A stretch of DNA of 64,000 nt, from contig JAGQDJ010000077.1 in the NCBI GenBank assembly GCA_022885665.1, forward strand, positions 124,001 through 188,000, in the 5' to 3' direction. The DNA comes from Triops longicaudatus (lineage: Eukaryota; Arthropoda; Branchiopoda; Notostraca; Triopsidae). The translations under genes and the position numbers were made by a program. Numbering within the stretch: position 1 is the stretch's first letter; every line of letters starts with the position of its first letter. The notes below the pieces were generated by a model. The model had not been told where the DNA came from. It worked only from the letters and a program-made list of their open reading frames with translations, and made no database searches. This document shows, piece after piece, positions 22,021 through 31,899 of this stretch.

Positions 22021-23901
22021 TCAAGTGGACACTTGAGATGAAGGACTGCTCAGTGCTAAACGTGCAGAAGGGGGATTAGACGTGTTGGCAGCGTCGCCGT
22101 TACTGGTTTCGGAAATTTTTATCGAGCCTTGTAATTGTGCTTCCAGTTCGCTGCGACTCAGCGGTCGTTCCTGCAATCTGGCACTCAGGTTCATCTTGGA
22201 TCTCCTGCGGAGTGGGTAACTGTTGGTGCTTGATTGCATAGATCCAACTGATAGCGTTGAGAGTTGCTTTTTGTGGGCAAATCTGCTCGACGTCACGCTG
22301 CGAGACCGATGAGACGCTGACATGGATGAAGTGAGAGATCGAGGTGTGGGCGGAACGGTCCCGCTTTCTCCAGCGTTGGACTTATTGGACACGTGTTTTA
22401 ACACTTTGAGAAGATCATTAACTCGGTTGTACAGCAAATTGACTGCTATTCGCAGTTGCATTCCCTGCTGGGCGAAAGGGACTTCGTCGAAGGTGAACAT
22501 GTCCATCGAGCAACCCGTCTTCTCCAACAAACTCTGCACTAATCGGCACACTTGTTGAATGTTTGTACCGTCAATTTGCTTCAAAGAAGCTATCTGCAAT
22601 GTGTCTCTGAATTTTGTGAGAGATTGGTCCATTTCCGAATGAGGATAACTGAACGAGCGGGGGCGACGTTGTCGAAGTGCCGGAAGTTGTACCGGCAAAG
22701 GCTCAATACTTTCTTCTTGTTCTAATTCTTGTTCCAATTTTTCTTCATTTAATACTTCTGGCTCTGGTACTTTCTCAAGAATTTCGTCCTCCTGTGTGTT
22801 TTCAGGAATTTTGCCGTCGCTGTCTTGTTTCACTCCAAGAATTTCTTTCTCCAGTATTTCTACTTCTTTGGTCTTTTGATTCAGCATGTTGTATAGGAGG
22901 AAGCTTTCCTCAACTTGTTTGACATATTGTTCGGCCAAGTTTCGTGGGTCCATTTCATTCATTTCACGTTTTAAAACAAGCTGCCATTCCCGGTACTGTT
23001 CAAAATTTTCTTTCTCCGTCCCAGCTGGCTCTTCGACGGGCGCCGGAGGCTTCGTGAAGTTGACTGAGCGCGGCTGGTTCTTGATTTCCAGGAATCGGCC
23101 CAATTTTTCGTCGTGGCTGAGCAGTCGTTTGTACTCTCTCAACTCCCGTTGCCCTTGCATTTTCGTAGTTTCTAAACGATCTTGCAAGAGTTTTAATTTT
23201 GCTCGACATTCTTCGCGTTCCAGGAACGTGGTTGTGGCGTCTTCGTAGAGTCTCTCAACTGCCTGACGCTCGCTGTTGCGTTTCTCTTGAAGTTCTTTCA
23301 AAATTGAAATAAAATTATCCCTGTCACGCATTAACTCGTCTAATTCTTTCCGTATGGCGTTGTTGCGAACTAACATTTTGTTATATTGCGTAGTAACTTG
23401 GTCTAAACGGTTTTCAGCAATACGTTGGCGTTGGCGTAATTCATTACTCAAAGATTTTTCGTTGTTGGGACTGCTTTGAATTTTTAAATTGTAGTAACGC
23501 TTCTCAAGTTCTTGTGAAAGTTGCTGCAGTTTATCACGGCGTTCACGGGCTTCTTTTAGTTTTGTTTTGGCTTTGTCGTACTTATGCAGCAGCATTTGTA
23601 AACCTGGAGGCTCTTTTTGAGCACTTTTAAAGGCGTGGATTTTGTTTTGCAAAGTTTTGCGTTCATCTTCCAAACGTGATAAATCCCTCCGTTGTCGTTC
23701 AAGTTCTTGTTGATCAGTTCGTTTCCAGCTTTGCAAATCAAGCTGGGCTTGGCGAAGCTGTCTTCTTAAGCGAGTTAACTCAGCAGCAGCTGCGGCTGCT
23801 AATTCAAGTTCTTCCCGGTGTTGAGTAGTGCCCGGAACAGGTTCGTTGGCAACGGAGGCCGACACTTTGCTCGCAACCTCCGGATCTTGACGTAAAGCCA
23901 T
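22021..23901 (-). CDS. ODAD1/CCDC63-like outer dynein arm docking complex coiled-coil protein (intronless)
   Basis: One uninterrupted frame encodes 626 residues from ATG 23899-23901 to a TGA at 22021-22023. Residues about 30-340 are almost continuous coiled coil, rich in Glu, Lys, Arg, Gln and Leu. An acidic Glu-rich region follows (about 355-405), then a short structured stretch (FTFDEVPFAQQGMQLRI, NLLYNRVNDLLKVLKHV) and a basic, Ser-rich tail. The coil carries the signature order of the ODAD1 (CCDC114)/CCDC63 family: N-x-x-x-R-N-x-x-I-R-x-x-x-D-x-L then F-I-x-I-L-K-x-L, T-F-x-E-R-x-E-x-x-x-K, and ELREYKRLLSHDEKLGRFL. These proteins anchor outer dynein arms to doublet microtubules of cilia and flagella. 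It is assigned to the family rather than to one paralogue. The absence of introns, unlike its neighbours, suggests a retrocopy origin. Convergent with MED17. Confidence 0.8.
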   Translation of the reverse strand: MALRQDPEVASKVSASVANEPVPGTTQHREELELAAAAAAELTRLRRQLRQAQLDLQSWKRTDQQELERQRRDLSRLEDERKTLQNKIHAFKSAQKEPPGLQMLLHKYDKAKTKLKEARERRDKLQQLSQELEKRYYNLKIQSSPNNEKSLSNELRQRQRIAENRLDQVTTQYNKMLVRNNAIRKELDELMRDRDNFISILKELQEKRNSERQAVERLYEDATTTFLEREECRAKLKLLQDRLETTKMQGQRELREYKRLLSHDEKLGRFLEIKNQPRSVNFTKPPAPVEEPAGTEKENFEQYREWQLVLKREMNEMDPRNLAEQYVKQVEESFLLYNMLNQKTKEVEILEKEILGVKQDSDGKIPENTQEDEILEKVPEPEVLNEEKLEQELEQEESIEPLPVQLPALRQRRPRSFSYPHSEMDQSLTKFRDTLQIASLKQIDGTNIQQVCRLVQSLLEKTGCSMDMFTFDEVPFAQQGMQLRIAVNLLYNRVNDLLKVLKHVSNKSNAGESGTVPPTPRSLTSSMSASHRSRSVTSSRFAHKKQLSTLSVGSMQSSTNSYPLRRRSKMNLSARLQERPLSRSELEAQLQGSIKISETSNGDAANTSNPPSARLALSSPSSQVST

Positions 23902-25404
23902 AGGGATTCACTTAATTGTTAAACAAATTAGTAAGTAACAGCCCCAGCTAAGAACTGAAATTAACAAAAGTAGAAACACCAACGCAACACGGAAAAGGAG
24001 GCTTCGTTACTAAGTTTATTGATCTAACAAGTTAGCGTTGCCTATAGCGCTCGCTATACGAAAAGTAAAAGAATGTTGGGGTATCCGTGGTTTAAAAGAC
24101 TTCCAGGATTTGATGGCAAAGCAATCTTTAGTCACGTTTATTCAGTGTTTGTAAATTCAGTGAACACGAAAATGTGGTTAAAGATTATGAAGCGTTAAAT
24201 TACGTTGACTAAAAGAATGAGTTACACAAGAAGAGTGCCCGCTTTGTGAATGCAACCTACGATGGTGTTAATTCTTTAAATTTACAGATTCTCTGTGACC
24301 CGTAAAATTAACTCGTGCCGACAAAATGACACATATGCGTCAAATATCTCTCGTTTGCATTTTTCTATTTTTTGTTGCTCGTTGTAGCATTAGTAGATCC
24401 AAAAGTACCGTATTTTGTTAACTCCAGGTGTCATTGCACCCAAAAGAAGCTTATGATACCGTCCTCTACCGAAAGTTTACGGGAATTTCATACAAATTTT
24501 CCTTTTTTCTGTGCACCATGCTTCCGCGCTGGTTTCGGAAATGTTTGCATTATTTTTTATTTTCTTGTTGATGGAATGAATTTTTGTTCCATCAAAATCG
24601 ATACTTTTAAATAATTAGATGCGCAAAAAAAGCACGAAAATCCGCCCTCGAAAAACGTGTTTACGAAAAGCGAGGATTTCCAGGAATGGAAAACTTTGGG
24701 TCCCAACGTGATTCGCAGATGGAATTTGTAATTAATTCATGTTAATGTGTATGATTTCTATGTCCCTTGCCTAAACTGGTCTTATTCCCTCTCGTTATAT
24801 TATTTCTAAAAATGTAAAATTACGTGTTTTTTGTTAAAGCGAATCAAAACGTGATACACAACATTTATGCCAAAATTGCGCGTGATTATTATATTTTGCC
24901 TTCTTTCATCGTGAAGATACTCTATTTCAGACCAGTCGAGATGATATAAAAAGATTTCGGCTATGAGGTCGTCAGAACTTTCAAAAAGTCATTCGGTAGT
25001 CGTGTATTGGGGTGCGTGAAAAAGCACCACGATTTTTTTACGGAAGAAAAGTGCTTGTAATATTTTTTTTTAGCGAATTAGTCGCGCTTGACAGCGACAA
25101 ATGCACGGTAGTAATTTTATTTCTGCCAATTAAAGTTTGTTGTACTGGAACAATTATTATCGTACTTATTAATTTTATTGGAATTACAATGATTATGGTA
25201 ATTCTGACGTAACCTAATTAACTGACATGTCTGCAATTTGGAAATTAAGGAATGCAAATTGTCAGCCTCGACGAGAGGATTCCAAATCTGTAAAAATTAT
25301 TGCGCTAGCCCTTCAAATAAGCAAGAAAACTGAGCTTCAATATGAAATCATGCCCTGAGGGCGTCTCAGGAGCCAAAAATTTTGAAATCCCATAAGGAAT
25401 AACA

Positions 25405-25682
25405 TGGGAAAAAGTGCGATGCATGATGCTTTCCGAGGCCTCGCTTCATGCTTTCCGAGGCCTCGTTCACCCTTTCCTATCCCTTCTCATTCTTCCCATG
25501 CCGTTTCCAATGGTACTCTTGGTAATCCCATTTTATTGGGATATACCAGGTACCATAGGAAGCAGGACAGGGAAGTTGGTACATTTTTCCTCAGAAAAAC
25601 CAAACTTCAAACGTGAAGACTCGAACCCACGACCTCGCAATTTTAAGTTCAAGACTAAGACCGCTCGGCTAAAATGCTTCAC
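25405..25682 (-). mobile_element. tRNA-derived SINE (minus strand)
   Basis: On the minus strand, 25613-25680 looks like a tRNA with a Leu/Ser-type A box (TAGCCGAGCGGTC at 25659-25671) and a B box (GGGTTCGAGTC at 25618-25628), spaced as in a RNA polymerase III promoter. The tRNA part is degenerate, with no intact anticodon arm, so it is a SINE head rather than a functional tRNA. The body extends to about 25405 and includes a roughly 22-bp tandem duplication built on CTTTCCGAGGCCTCG. The far end is uncertain. Confidence 0.55.
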
Positions 25683-25795
25683 TCTGCTCTTGTTTATTTG
25701 AAATATAAATGTTACTTACGGTATCGTTCACATGTCATTTAGGGAGACTAGAGCTGTTTATTTATTATTTCTTAGAATTCTTTCAGGTAGGGAAC

Positions 25796-25950
25796 AGGGG
25801 CGCAGCGAAGGGGGGGGGGAGGCCACCCCCGAAATTATTTTCTTGTGTGCAGGTAAGCTCAGTGGCAGCATCAAGAAAAAGTTGTCCCCCCGAAAAAAAG
25901 AAAAACACGCGCCCCCCCCCCTGTAAAAAAAATTCCTGGCTGCGCCCTTC
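25796..25950. mobile_element. GC-rich short TIR DNA element (hAT-like MITE)
   Basis: The left end AGGGGCGCAGCGAAGG and the right end in reverse complement AAGGGCGCAGCCAGG form about 13-bp inverted termini. They are followed inward by G runs and C runs on each side. The element is about 155 bp and non-coding. A G-rich run flanked by GGGGCGCAGC is typical of many invertebrate non-autonomous DNA elements. No clear target duplication was seen, so the superfamily is a guess. Confidence 0.55.
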
Positions 25951-26009
25951 CTGTAATACGGTTATTTTCAAAGAATTTTTGTACCGGACAGAGTTATACA
26001 GTTGCGAAA

Positions 26010-26015
26010 TTTATT
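26010..26015 (-). terminator. Polyadenylation signal of the ZNF318-like gene
   Basis: AATAAA on the minus strand, about 46 bp downstream of the TAG of the ZNF318-like gene. Confidence 0.55.
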
Positions 26016-26060
26016 GTGTAAGCCCTTTCAGTTGGCCACGGCCAAAAATGTCTACACAAT

Positions 26061-29000
26061 CTAACCTTTTAAGTTCACATTTACACGAATTTCACGCGTT
26101 TTTTGCCCTTCGGTTTTGGTCATTCCTTGATCAGAGTCATCCAACTCTTCCACGTTGCCCCGCTGACTTTCTTCCCGCTTGATGAAAGTCTCATATTCTT
26201 TCGCTCTTTGTTCGTTAAGCAGCTTCCTACGTTCCGCCTCTTCTTTAGCCTTTAAATCCGCTTTTGCTTTCTGTTCCGCGGTGAATTCTTTAAATGCTGC
26301 CTGACGAGCTTCTATCCACGTACATTCCCAATCTGGATTATTCGTTATGTACTCCTGACATTAAGATAAGAAACGATGTACTCAAGCATGCTGCAACGCC
26401 ATTCCCGAAATAAAAAATTTACCAAATAAGCTTCGTGGTGCTTAAGAGTATGTATGTGACGCATAGCACAATGGTTGTCACCCATGAATTCCTTGCATAA
26501 CTTACAGTACATCGCTTCCACCGGTACCAGGAATTGGACGCCTGTGTTGAACCCAAAAGACCATATTAATCATGTATCAGCGAAAGATGGAAACTAATCT
26601 TTCACAGTAAGACTTCGTCATCTTACCATCAAAAGGCACAAGTTGACGTGATGCACCACCCGTTTCTGGAACTTGTGAGTCTTCTGCGCTTGTGTCGCTA
26701 CACCACGGCAGTTTTTCGTTGGTATCAACGGGTTTTTGCTATGAGGTACGAAAAACAAATGAGCTTGAGTTACGAAGGATCACGAAAAGGAAAGAAAATG
26801 ATAGAAGTCCAAAAAGGTCTCAAGAAAAATGTCACTAAGCGAATAAGTATACATTTGCAGCTTGCTTCTTATGAGCGGTGCTATGACAGTGCTCCAAATA
26901 TCGCAGCAAATCTCCAAAAAATTCTTTACATATTTCACACCAATGATTTTGGGGATCGAAGAACTTGAAATTCTATACATAGAAAATATTAGTCCCGTAG
27001 TTTCAACATCGTATTTTTTTCACTTTTTTAGCAGTTAACGACATTGGCTCCTTGCTCTGCAAAAGTAGATCAAGCTTTTTTACCACGCCTCCAATGGTTT
27101 TGATCTGCTTGGTTACCGCATTCTAAGGAATATAATGAGAAATTATATTTTTACAAATAGAAAATAGAACCATAGAACTACTGTATCTACCTGTAGTTTG
27201 GCATTTTCCACAATAAGAAGACTCAAACGTTCGACTTCCCTGTCTCCATATATCTTCATTTGTTTAATGGTCAATTCTGCGTTCTGATTTTTCAGTCTCA
27301 GCAACTCTTTTACTAGTTTCTCATATTTCACTGCGAACTCCTTTCTTCGCGACTGTACACGCGCTTTCTTCTTCTCTTTCATCTCTACAAAAATATTCGT
27401 AAGCAAAACTTTCTTATAACTTTCTTTTCAGGATATTAACCTTGCTGCTGCTTCTTTAGCTCTTCCTCCGCATTAACCTCGCTGGCCACTACTGGCTTCT
27501 CAACCGCAACTGGTTCTACCAATTCTCGTTCATTGGACGTATTAATCACGCAAAGATTTGGACGTCCTTTCACTGCAGGTTTGGAGATTTGGACTGGCTT
27601 CGACACTACCGGAATGCTACGCACTTCGTTACCGTTGGACAGAACAGGAACGCTTCCAACTGCTGTAAGCAGTGGTGGCACAATAGGTGCCGGTACAGAG
27701 TATGAGATATTCTAAAACACAAAATAATAATGAACAAACATACCGATTCAGTATACAGAATAAAAAGGAAAGAAATAACTACAGTATTGGGAACGCTCTC
27801 GATTACTGGCAATACAACGGGTGGTGGCCCAGAATACTGAATATTCTAAAAATAAATAAATAAAAAGAAACAGAAAATAATAACAAACATAACAGAAAAA
27901 TAAGAAAGAAAAATTACTTTACCGTCATTTGTAGTTCTCTAAATTGAGGTTCAGTATGAGTTAATGGTAAATCTCTCGGTGGCAGGCCATGCTCGTAAAA
28001 CGGCAAATTTCTCGGAGGCTCATCGACAAAGGAACTACTCTGATACGGAGGTTCCGACGTTCTTTCTCGTCTCAAGCTCGGACTTCTCGAACGATAGCCT
28101 CTGCTACCCGCTCTTGGCGATATGCGACGACTATGGAAGGGTGGAGTCCTGGAACGGTGTCGCGAATTATGTAAACGAAAAGAACCAGGCGAACGTGATC
28201 TTGATCTTGACCCCAACGTCCGATTTCCAGGCGGTGAACGAGATCGACGATGAAATCTACGAGGCGATTGTGATGATCTCCGTCGGCGTGAATCACGGTG
28301 ACGGTCACTTCCGCGTGGAGAACGTGAATAACGTGTCCTAACTCGTCCAGGGGACCTGTCTCTACTCCAACTTCGGCTATATCTCCTCGAATGTCTCCGA
28401 CGAGGCGATAACGGTGATCCTTCCCGTCTTCCGTGACGGAAAGGTGACGGTGACCTTCTCACCACCGTGTCACGGAGAACCGGAGACCGCGAACGGGTGG
28501 GAGGCAAGCGCTCTATTCCTTCTTCTGGACTGGTTATGCGTTCCAGTGGTGACTCCTCCCACCTTTCTGGGATATCCCTTCCAAAGTGTGAAGTCAAACT
28601 ACTTGGACTGAGGGATATTTGGTCAACCAAGCTATCGTCCTCCCAGCTTTTTTTTGACCTATGCCTAATTTCTCCAACTAGTTCCTCCATCGCCGGAGAA
28701 ACCGGGCTTAACCTGGAATCCAAGTCCCTCTCACGGAATTCCTCCTCTCTTATCGTTCCTCGGTCGAAGAAGATGTCTCTGTGGTCAACATCCATGCGAC
28801 TGGAAAAAGTGTCAAGGAGCCTGGGATCCCGCATGTCACAATCTCGCACGCCAAGATTCAACCTCTCCTTGGCCAGGTGTAAATCGGACCCTGCAACTCC
28901 ACCGCCTTCAATCAAAGATTCCACTATGTTGCTCAAGTGTCCACTGTCACGGAAAGGACCGGACAAATTGTCATTCCCCGGCCTTGGAACGGGATGCAAC

Positions 29001-31154
29001 GTTTTTCTCAAGTCCACATCTCCGCAGAATTCGCTAAATCTTTCCGAAGGCGAGCGTCGTGAACGCGAGTTCGGGTGGTATAACTGTCGTGTAGCTTGGT
29101 TCGGAAACAAATGCCTATCGGAATTGTCTTCTTGGGCTAGAAAAGGACCCAGGTCGCTCAGCCTGCGGTTACTGGCTTCAAGAGCGTTTCGGGTATCCGG
29201 AAGTGTGGGAGGTGGCGGAGGCTTGGGCAAACAATCCATCAGAGACGGGTCCACGTGAGATCGTTGGGACAAACCAGGCCCAGGAGGATGAGATTTCATT
29301 CCTTCGATTGAATTCTTGGAAGAATGCAATGACACAGAAGTCTTTTGGCCGCTGGCATTTGGTCTACTGGAATTTGAAGAACTCACTTCTGGTAAGGAGT
29401 CCTCGTCCTCCGAATCCAGCGTTTGTAAAATTCGACGTACTGCGTTGATATCTGGCATTGAATCCAAGAGAGATTTGGACGCTTCGATAAGTGACCGAAC
29501 CTTATCCTATTTTCATACAACAAAAATTTAATGTCAAGCCACAGAAAATGAATACAGATTACTAAAAAATACATACCGCTTCCAAATCTGGCCTTATTTC
29601 TTGGATTTGAGGTGCATCCAAGCCCGGAATCATAGAAACAGGCTGAGCAGGCGGCGCAGACGCACCGGGTTCAAAATTTGAAGGGAAATAATCGTCCGCG
29701 AAATCTTCTCTAGTTTGTTGAGCTGATCCTTCTTGAACGGAAGTAGTTGATACGGGGACTGCAGAATTTGACAGATTTATTTCTCTAACGTCACTAACGT
29801 TGGTAGCTCGACGTGGGATTCCGACAGGTTTGAGGTCCGATGATCCACTTTGGTTACGGGAAAAAGTGCTTTGAGGTGTCATTGCCTTCCCGAAAGATGG
29901 CGGTGTACGAGAATTTAACCCACCTCTTCCTTTCTTGCCGCGCTTCTTCTTTTTGGGCCCAGGGCCTGGTCTTGGATCCGGAAATTGATGACCCGACGTT
30001 CCCAGCTGACCATCCAGGCTGGTTTCATGTAAATCTTGCATTTCAGACTCTCTGTGACCTGGAAAACGACAATTAATGTCTAACGAATTTGTCTCCACCG
30101 AAGTATTCACAGGCGAAAAATCTTGTGTCGAATCCCAAGGAATAAATTTTCGCTCTTCAATGGGTGGCTCAGGAATGCGTTGTTGGGCTTCAAACTCGCG
30201 AACAAGGTTCGAGCGATTAAAAGCTGTCGAACTGTCACGGGTTTGGGTGTCAAAGTAACGTCCTTGACCTCTGGTGTTCGGAAAATTTGGTCTACCTTGT
30301 GGTACTTCTGGGGCTTTGTTTGAAAAATCTGGGTGGGGCTCCGAGTTTACTGGCGTTCTTTGGTTTGCTAGCGGCGAATTTTTATTCCTCCAGAAGTACG
30401 GACCGTGCTCTTCTATAAGGTCACTATCATATGAACTTGGTCGAGGTTCTTCTCCTTCACGATAGTTCGGATTTGGCTCAACATTAGGATAAAACGTTTC
30501 GTTACTGCAGGGAGGTCCAAGCTCTCTTCCTCGCCCGCCGAACTGTTGTCTGGGCGAATTATTTGAAGATTCCGCATGTCCACCTCTTCCTCCTCGTCCC
30601 TCACGTGCTCCTCGTCCACGATTCTCCGATTCAAATGGATGATTTCGGCGGAAAGGAGGCTGAGGACCTTGCAATGCTATTTCCGGTGGAACTGAAGGAG
30701 GAGCTGGAGCACTACCGTGGCTGTAATTCGTGTGTTGCGGGGGAGGAGGCGGAGCATTGCTTTGGTTGAAGTTCATGTGTTGGGGAGGAGGTGGTAAATT
30801 GCCATGGCTGAAATTCATCTGTTGCGGAGGAGGTGGAGCATTGCCTTGGTTGAAATTCATAGTTTGCTGCGGAGGTGGGCCATTGCCATAGCTGAAGTTC
30901 ATATGTTGCGAAGGAGGAGGATTAAAGTTCGTGGGCTGTAAGGGAGGAGGTGGTGGTGGCGGCAGCGGTGCCCTTACTAATCTTGGATCAGGAGCATAAA
31001 ATTCAGCGCTAAGTTGTGGATTAACCGGACCAGAACCTGCGTTATGACTAGGTATTTTAGAAAGAGGAGGCTGTTGCCAATTTCCACCTGGCCAGAAGCC
31101 ACTGTAGCCAGGAGGACAGGTACCGTACGGGCTAGACTGCCAATTGTAATTCAT
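26061..31154 (-). CDS. ZNF318-like RS-rich double zinc-finger protein
   Basis: Ten minus-strand exons: 29577-31154, 27923-29506, 27783-27845, 27441-27711, 27191-27384, 27024-27122 (alternative end 27084), 26853-26963, 26627-26738, 26423-26541 and 26061-26354. They join in frame to about 1474 residues. N-terminal features are a Pro/Asn repeat region, RG-rich patches, a lysine-rich block and a long Arg-Ser/Pro-rich region of splicing-factor type. Then come a coiled coil (KKKARVQSRRKEFAVKYEKL...) and two matrin/U1-type C2H2 fingers. Finger 1 is HWCEICKEFFG...H...H. Finger 2 is FLVPVEAMYCKLCKEF...H..TLKHH followed by EYITNNPDWE. The finger-2 context and the following charged helix match vertebrate ZNF318, a nuclear RNA-processing/transcription cofactor, and the RS domain fits that role. 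The N-terminal 1000 residues are assigned by composition and frame, not by similarity. Confidence 0.8.
27441..27845 (-). repeat. Duplicated small exon within the ZNF318-like gene
   Basis: The exon at 27783-27845 begins N-I-Q-Y-S-G-P-P-P-V-V-L-P-V and the next, at 27711, begins N-I-S-Y-S-V-P-A-P-I-V-P-P-L. Both start in phase 0 after very similar acceptors (TTTTAG|AATAT), and their 5' parts are also similar at the DNA level. This indicates a tandem exon duplication. Confidence 0.6.
30705..30945 (-). repeat. Five-fold intragenic repeat encoding PPPPQQMNF-type units
   Basis: In the first exon of the ZNF318-like gene, a unit of about 45-50 bp recurs five times. It encodes variations of P-P-P-P-Q-Q/H-M-N-F followed by S/N-x-G/S-N/S-A/G. 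The units differ by point changes and small indels while keeping the frame. The repeat looks like an in-frame tandem expansion in a disordered region. Confidence 0.75.
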
Positions 31155-31437
31155 TATTTTGCGTCAAGTAAGTGTCCAAGCAACTAGAGGAGATTCCAAT
31201 TAGAGATTAGCATTATATTTACAGATATGAAGATTCTTACTAGTTGGCTTTCGTTTAACGCACGACACGTTTTATTCCATAACATTTGTTTCGTTTGTAT
31301 ACAACCGCCTTGCCTGCTATCTGTCTCTCCCTGCATTAAGCTGAAGCCAGACTGTCACGCCACCGCTCAGCTACAATGCGAAACTAACCGTTCGTGTGAA
31401 GTGTTCAAAGTTAGTCTCGGACGTTATGTCAAAAGTT

Positions 31438-31876
31438 AGCAACTGAAACATATTTTCCGATTCATGTATACAAGTGAAAAAAAAATCTGAGGCCTCTGTT
31501 CATACAAGCGTCGGTTCACGAACTGTTCCACAGAACCCATTTCGTCGTTTGCCACGGCATCGTGTATGGTTAAGGTAACCAGAAAAGGTGAGGCGAAGAA
31601 CGTAAAAGCGATCCTATGACAGACAGCGAACACATAGTCAATAAATTGTCAGTTTATGTCTCTTTCCATAAATGTCTTACTTGATGCAGAACCTACCAAG
31701 GTCGCATAGTCAACCCTAGTTTCTGTAACCCCAGCACGGCATGACACACGGCATTTATCGGTTTCAAACGCATTGTAGCGGCAGGGGCCGTAAGTTGACC
31801 CTACCACGCATTCTAACACAAAGTAGGTCCTTGTTATTGCCAGGGACGTATTAGCCCTTAGATTCAACACTTTGGG
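31438..31876 (-). CDS. Candidate two-exon gene fragment, cysteine-containing, unrecognised
   Basis: A GC-richer minus-strand frame from about 31866 down to 31699 encodes roughly 55 residues. It has cysteines spaced C-x8-C-x9-C-x3-C (near LECVVGSTYGPC and DKCRVSC) and ends at a donor-like TTG|GTAGGT. After a 79-bp gap an acceptor TGTCATAG|GATCGC at 31618 reopens the same phase for about 37 residues with two more cysteines (TRCRGKRRNGFC), followed by a stop at about 31506. It is a plausible terminal part of a small secreted protein. There is no ATG in good context, no recognised family, and a stronger donor (A|GTAAGA) 13 bp further on would give a different, short ending. Low confidence. Confidence 0.25.
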
Positions 31877-31899
31877 AAAAAACACAGCTCTCGGGGTAG

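Larger units (their letters stand above)
23902..26009. other. Intergenic stretch with SINE and TIR element
   Basis: About 2.1 kb lie between the ODAD1-like start and the ZNF318-like 3' end. The part up to about 25380 is AT-rich without recognised features. The remainder holds the SINE and the GC-rich TIR element listed separately. Confidence 0.5.

Noticed and set aside
22322..23248. Several plus-strand frames of 78-120 codons
   Set aside because: They are shadows of the intact 626-residue coiled-coil frame on the minus strand.
25613..25680. Functional tRNA gene
   Set aside because: The A and B boxes are present but the anticodon arm and acceptor pairing are degraded and length is short for a Leu/Ser tRNA. 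A SINE head explains it better.
28467..29258. 263-codon plus-strand open frame
   Set aside because: It lies antisense to the Arg-Ser-rich exon of the ZNF318-like gene. The strong codon bias of RS repeats opens the opposite strand. No splice signals or family match on the plus strand.
31438..31876. Spatzle/neurotrophin-type or defensin-type assignment of the cysteine-rich candidate
   Set aside because: The partial C-x3-C and spacing are reminiscent but the terminal cysteine pattern of those families is missing, so no family is assigned.
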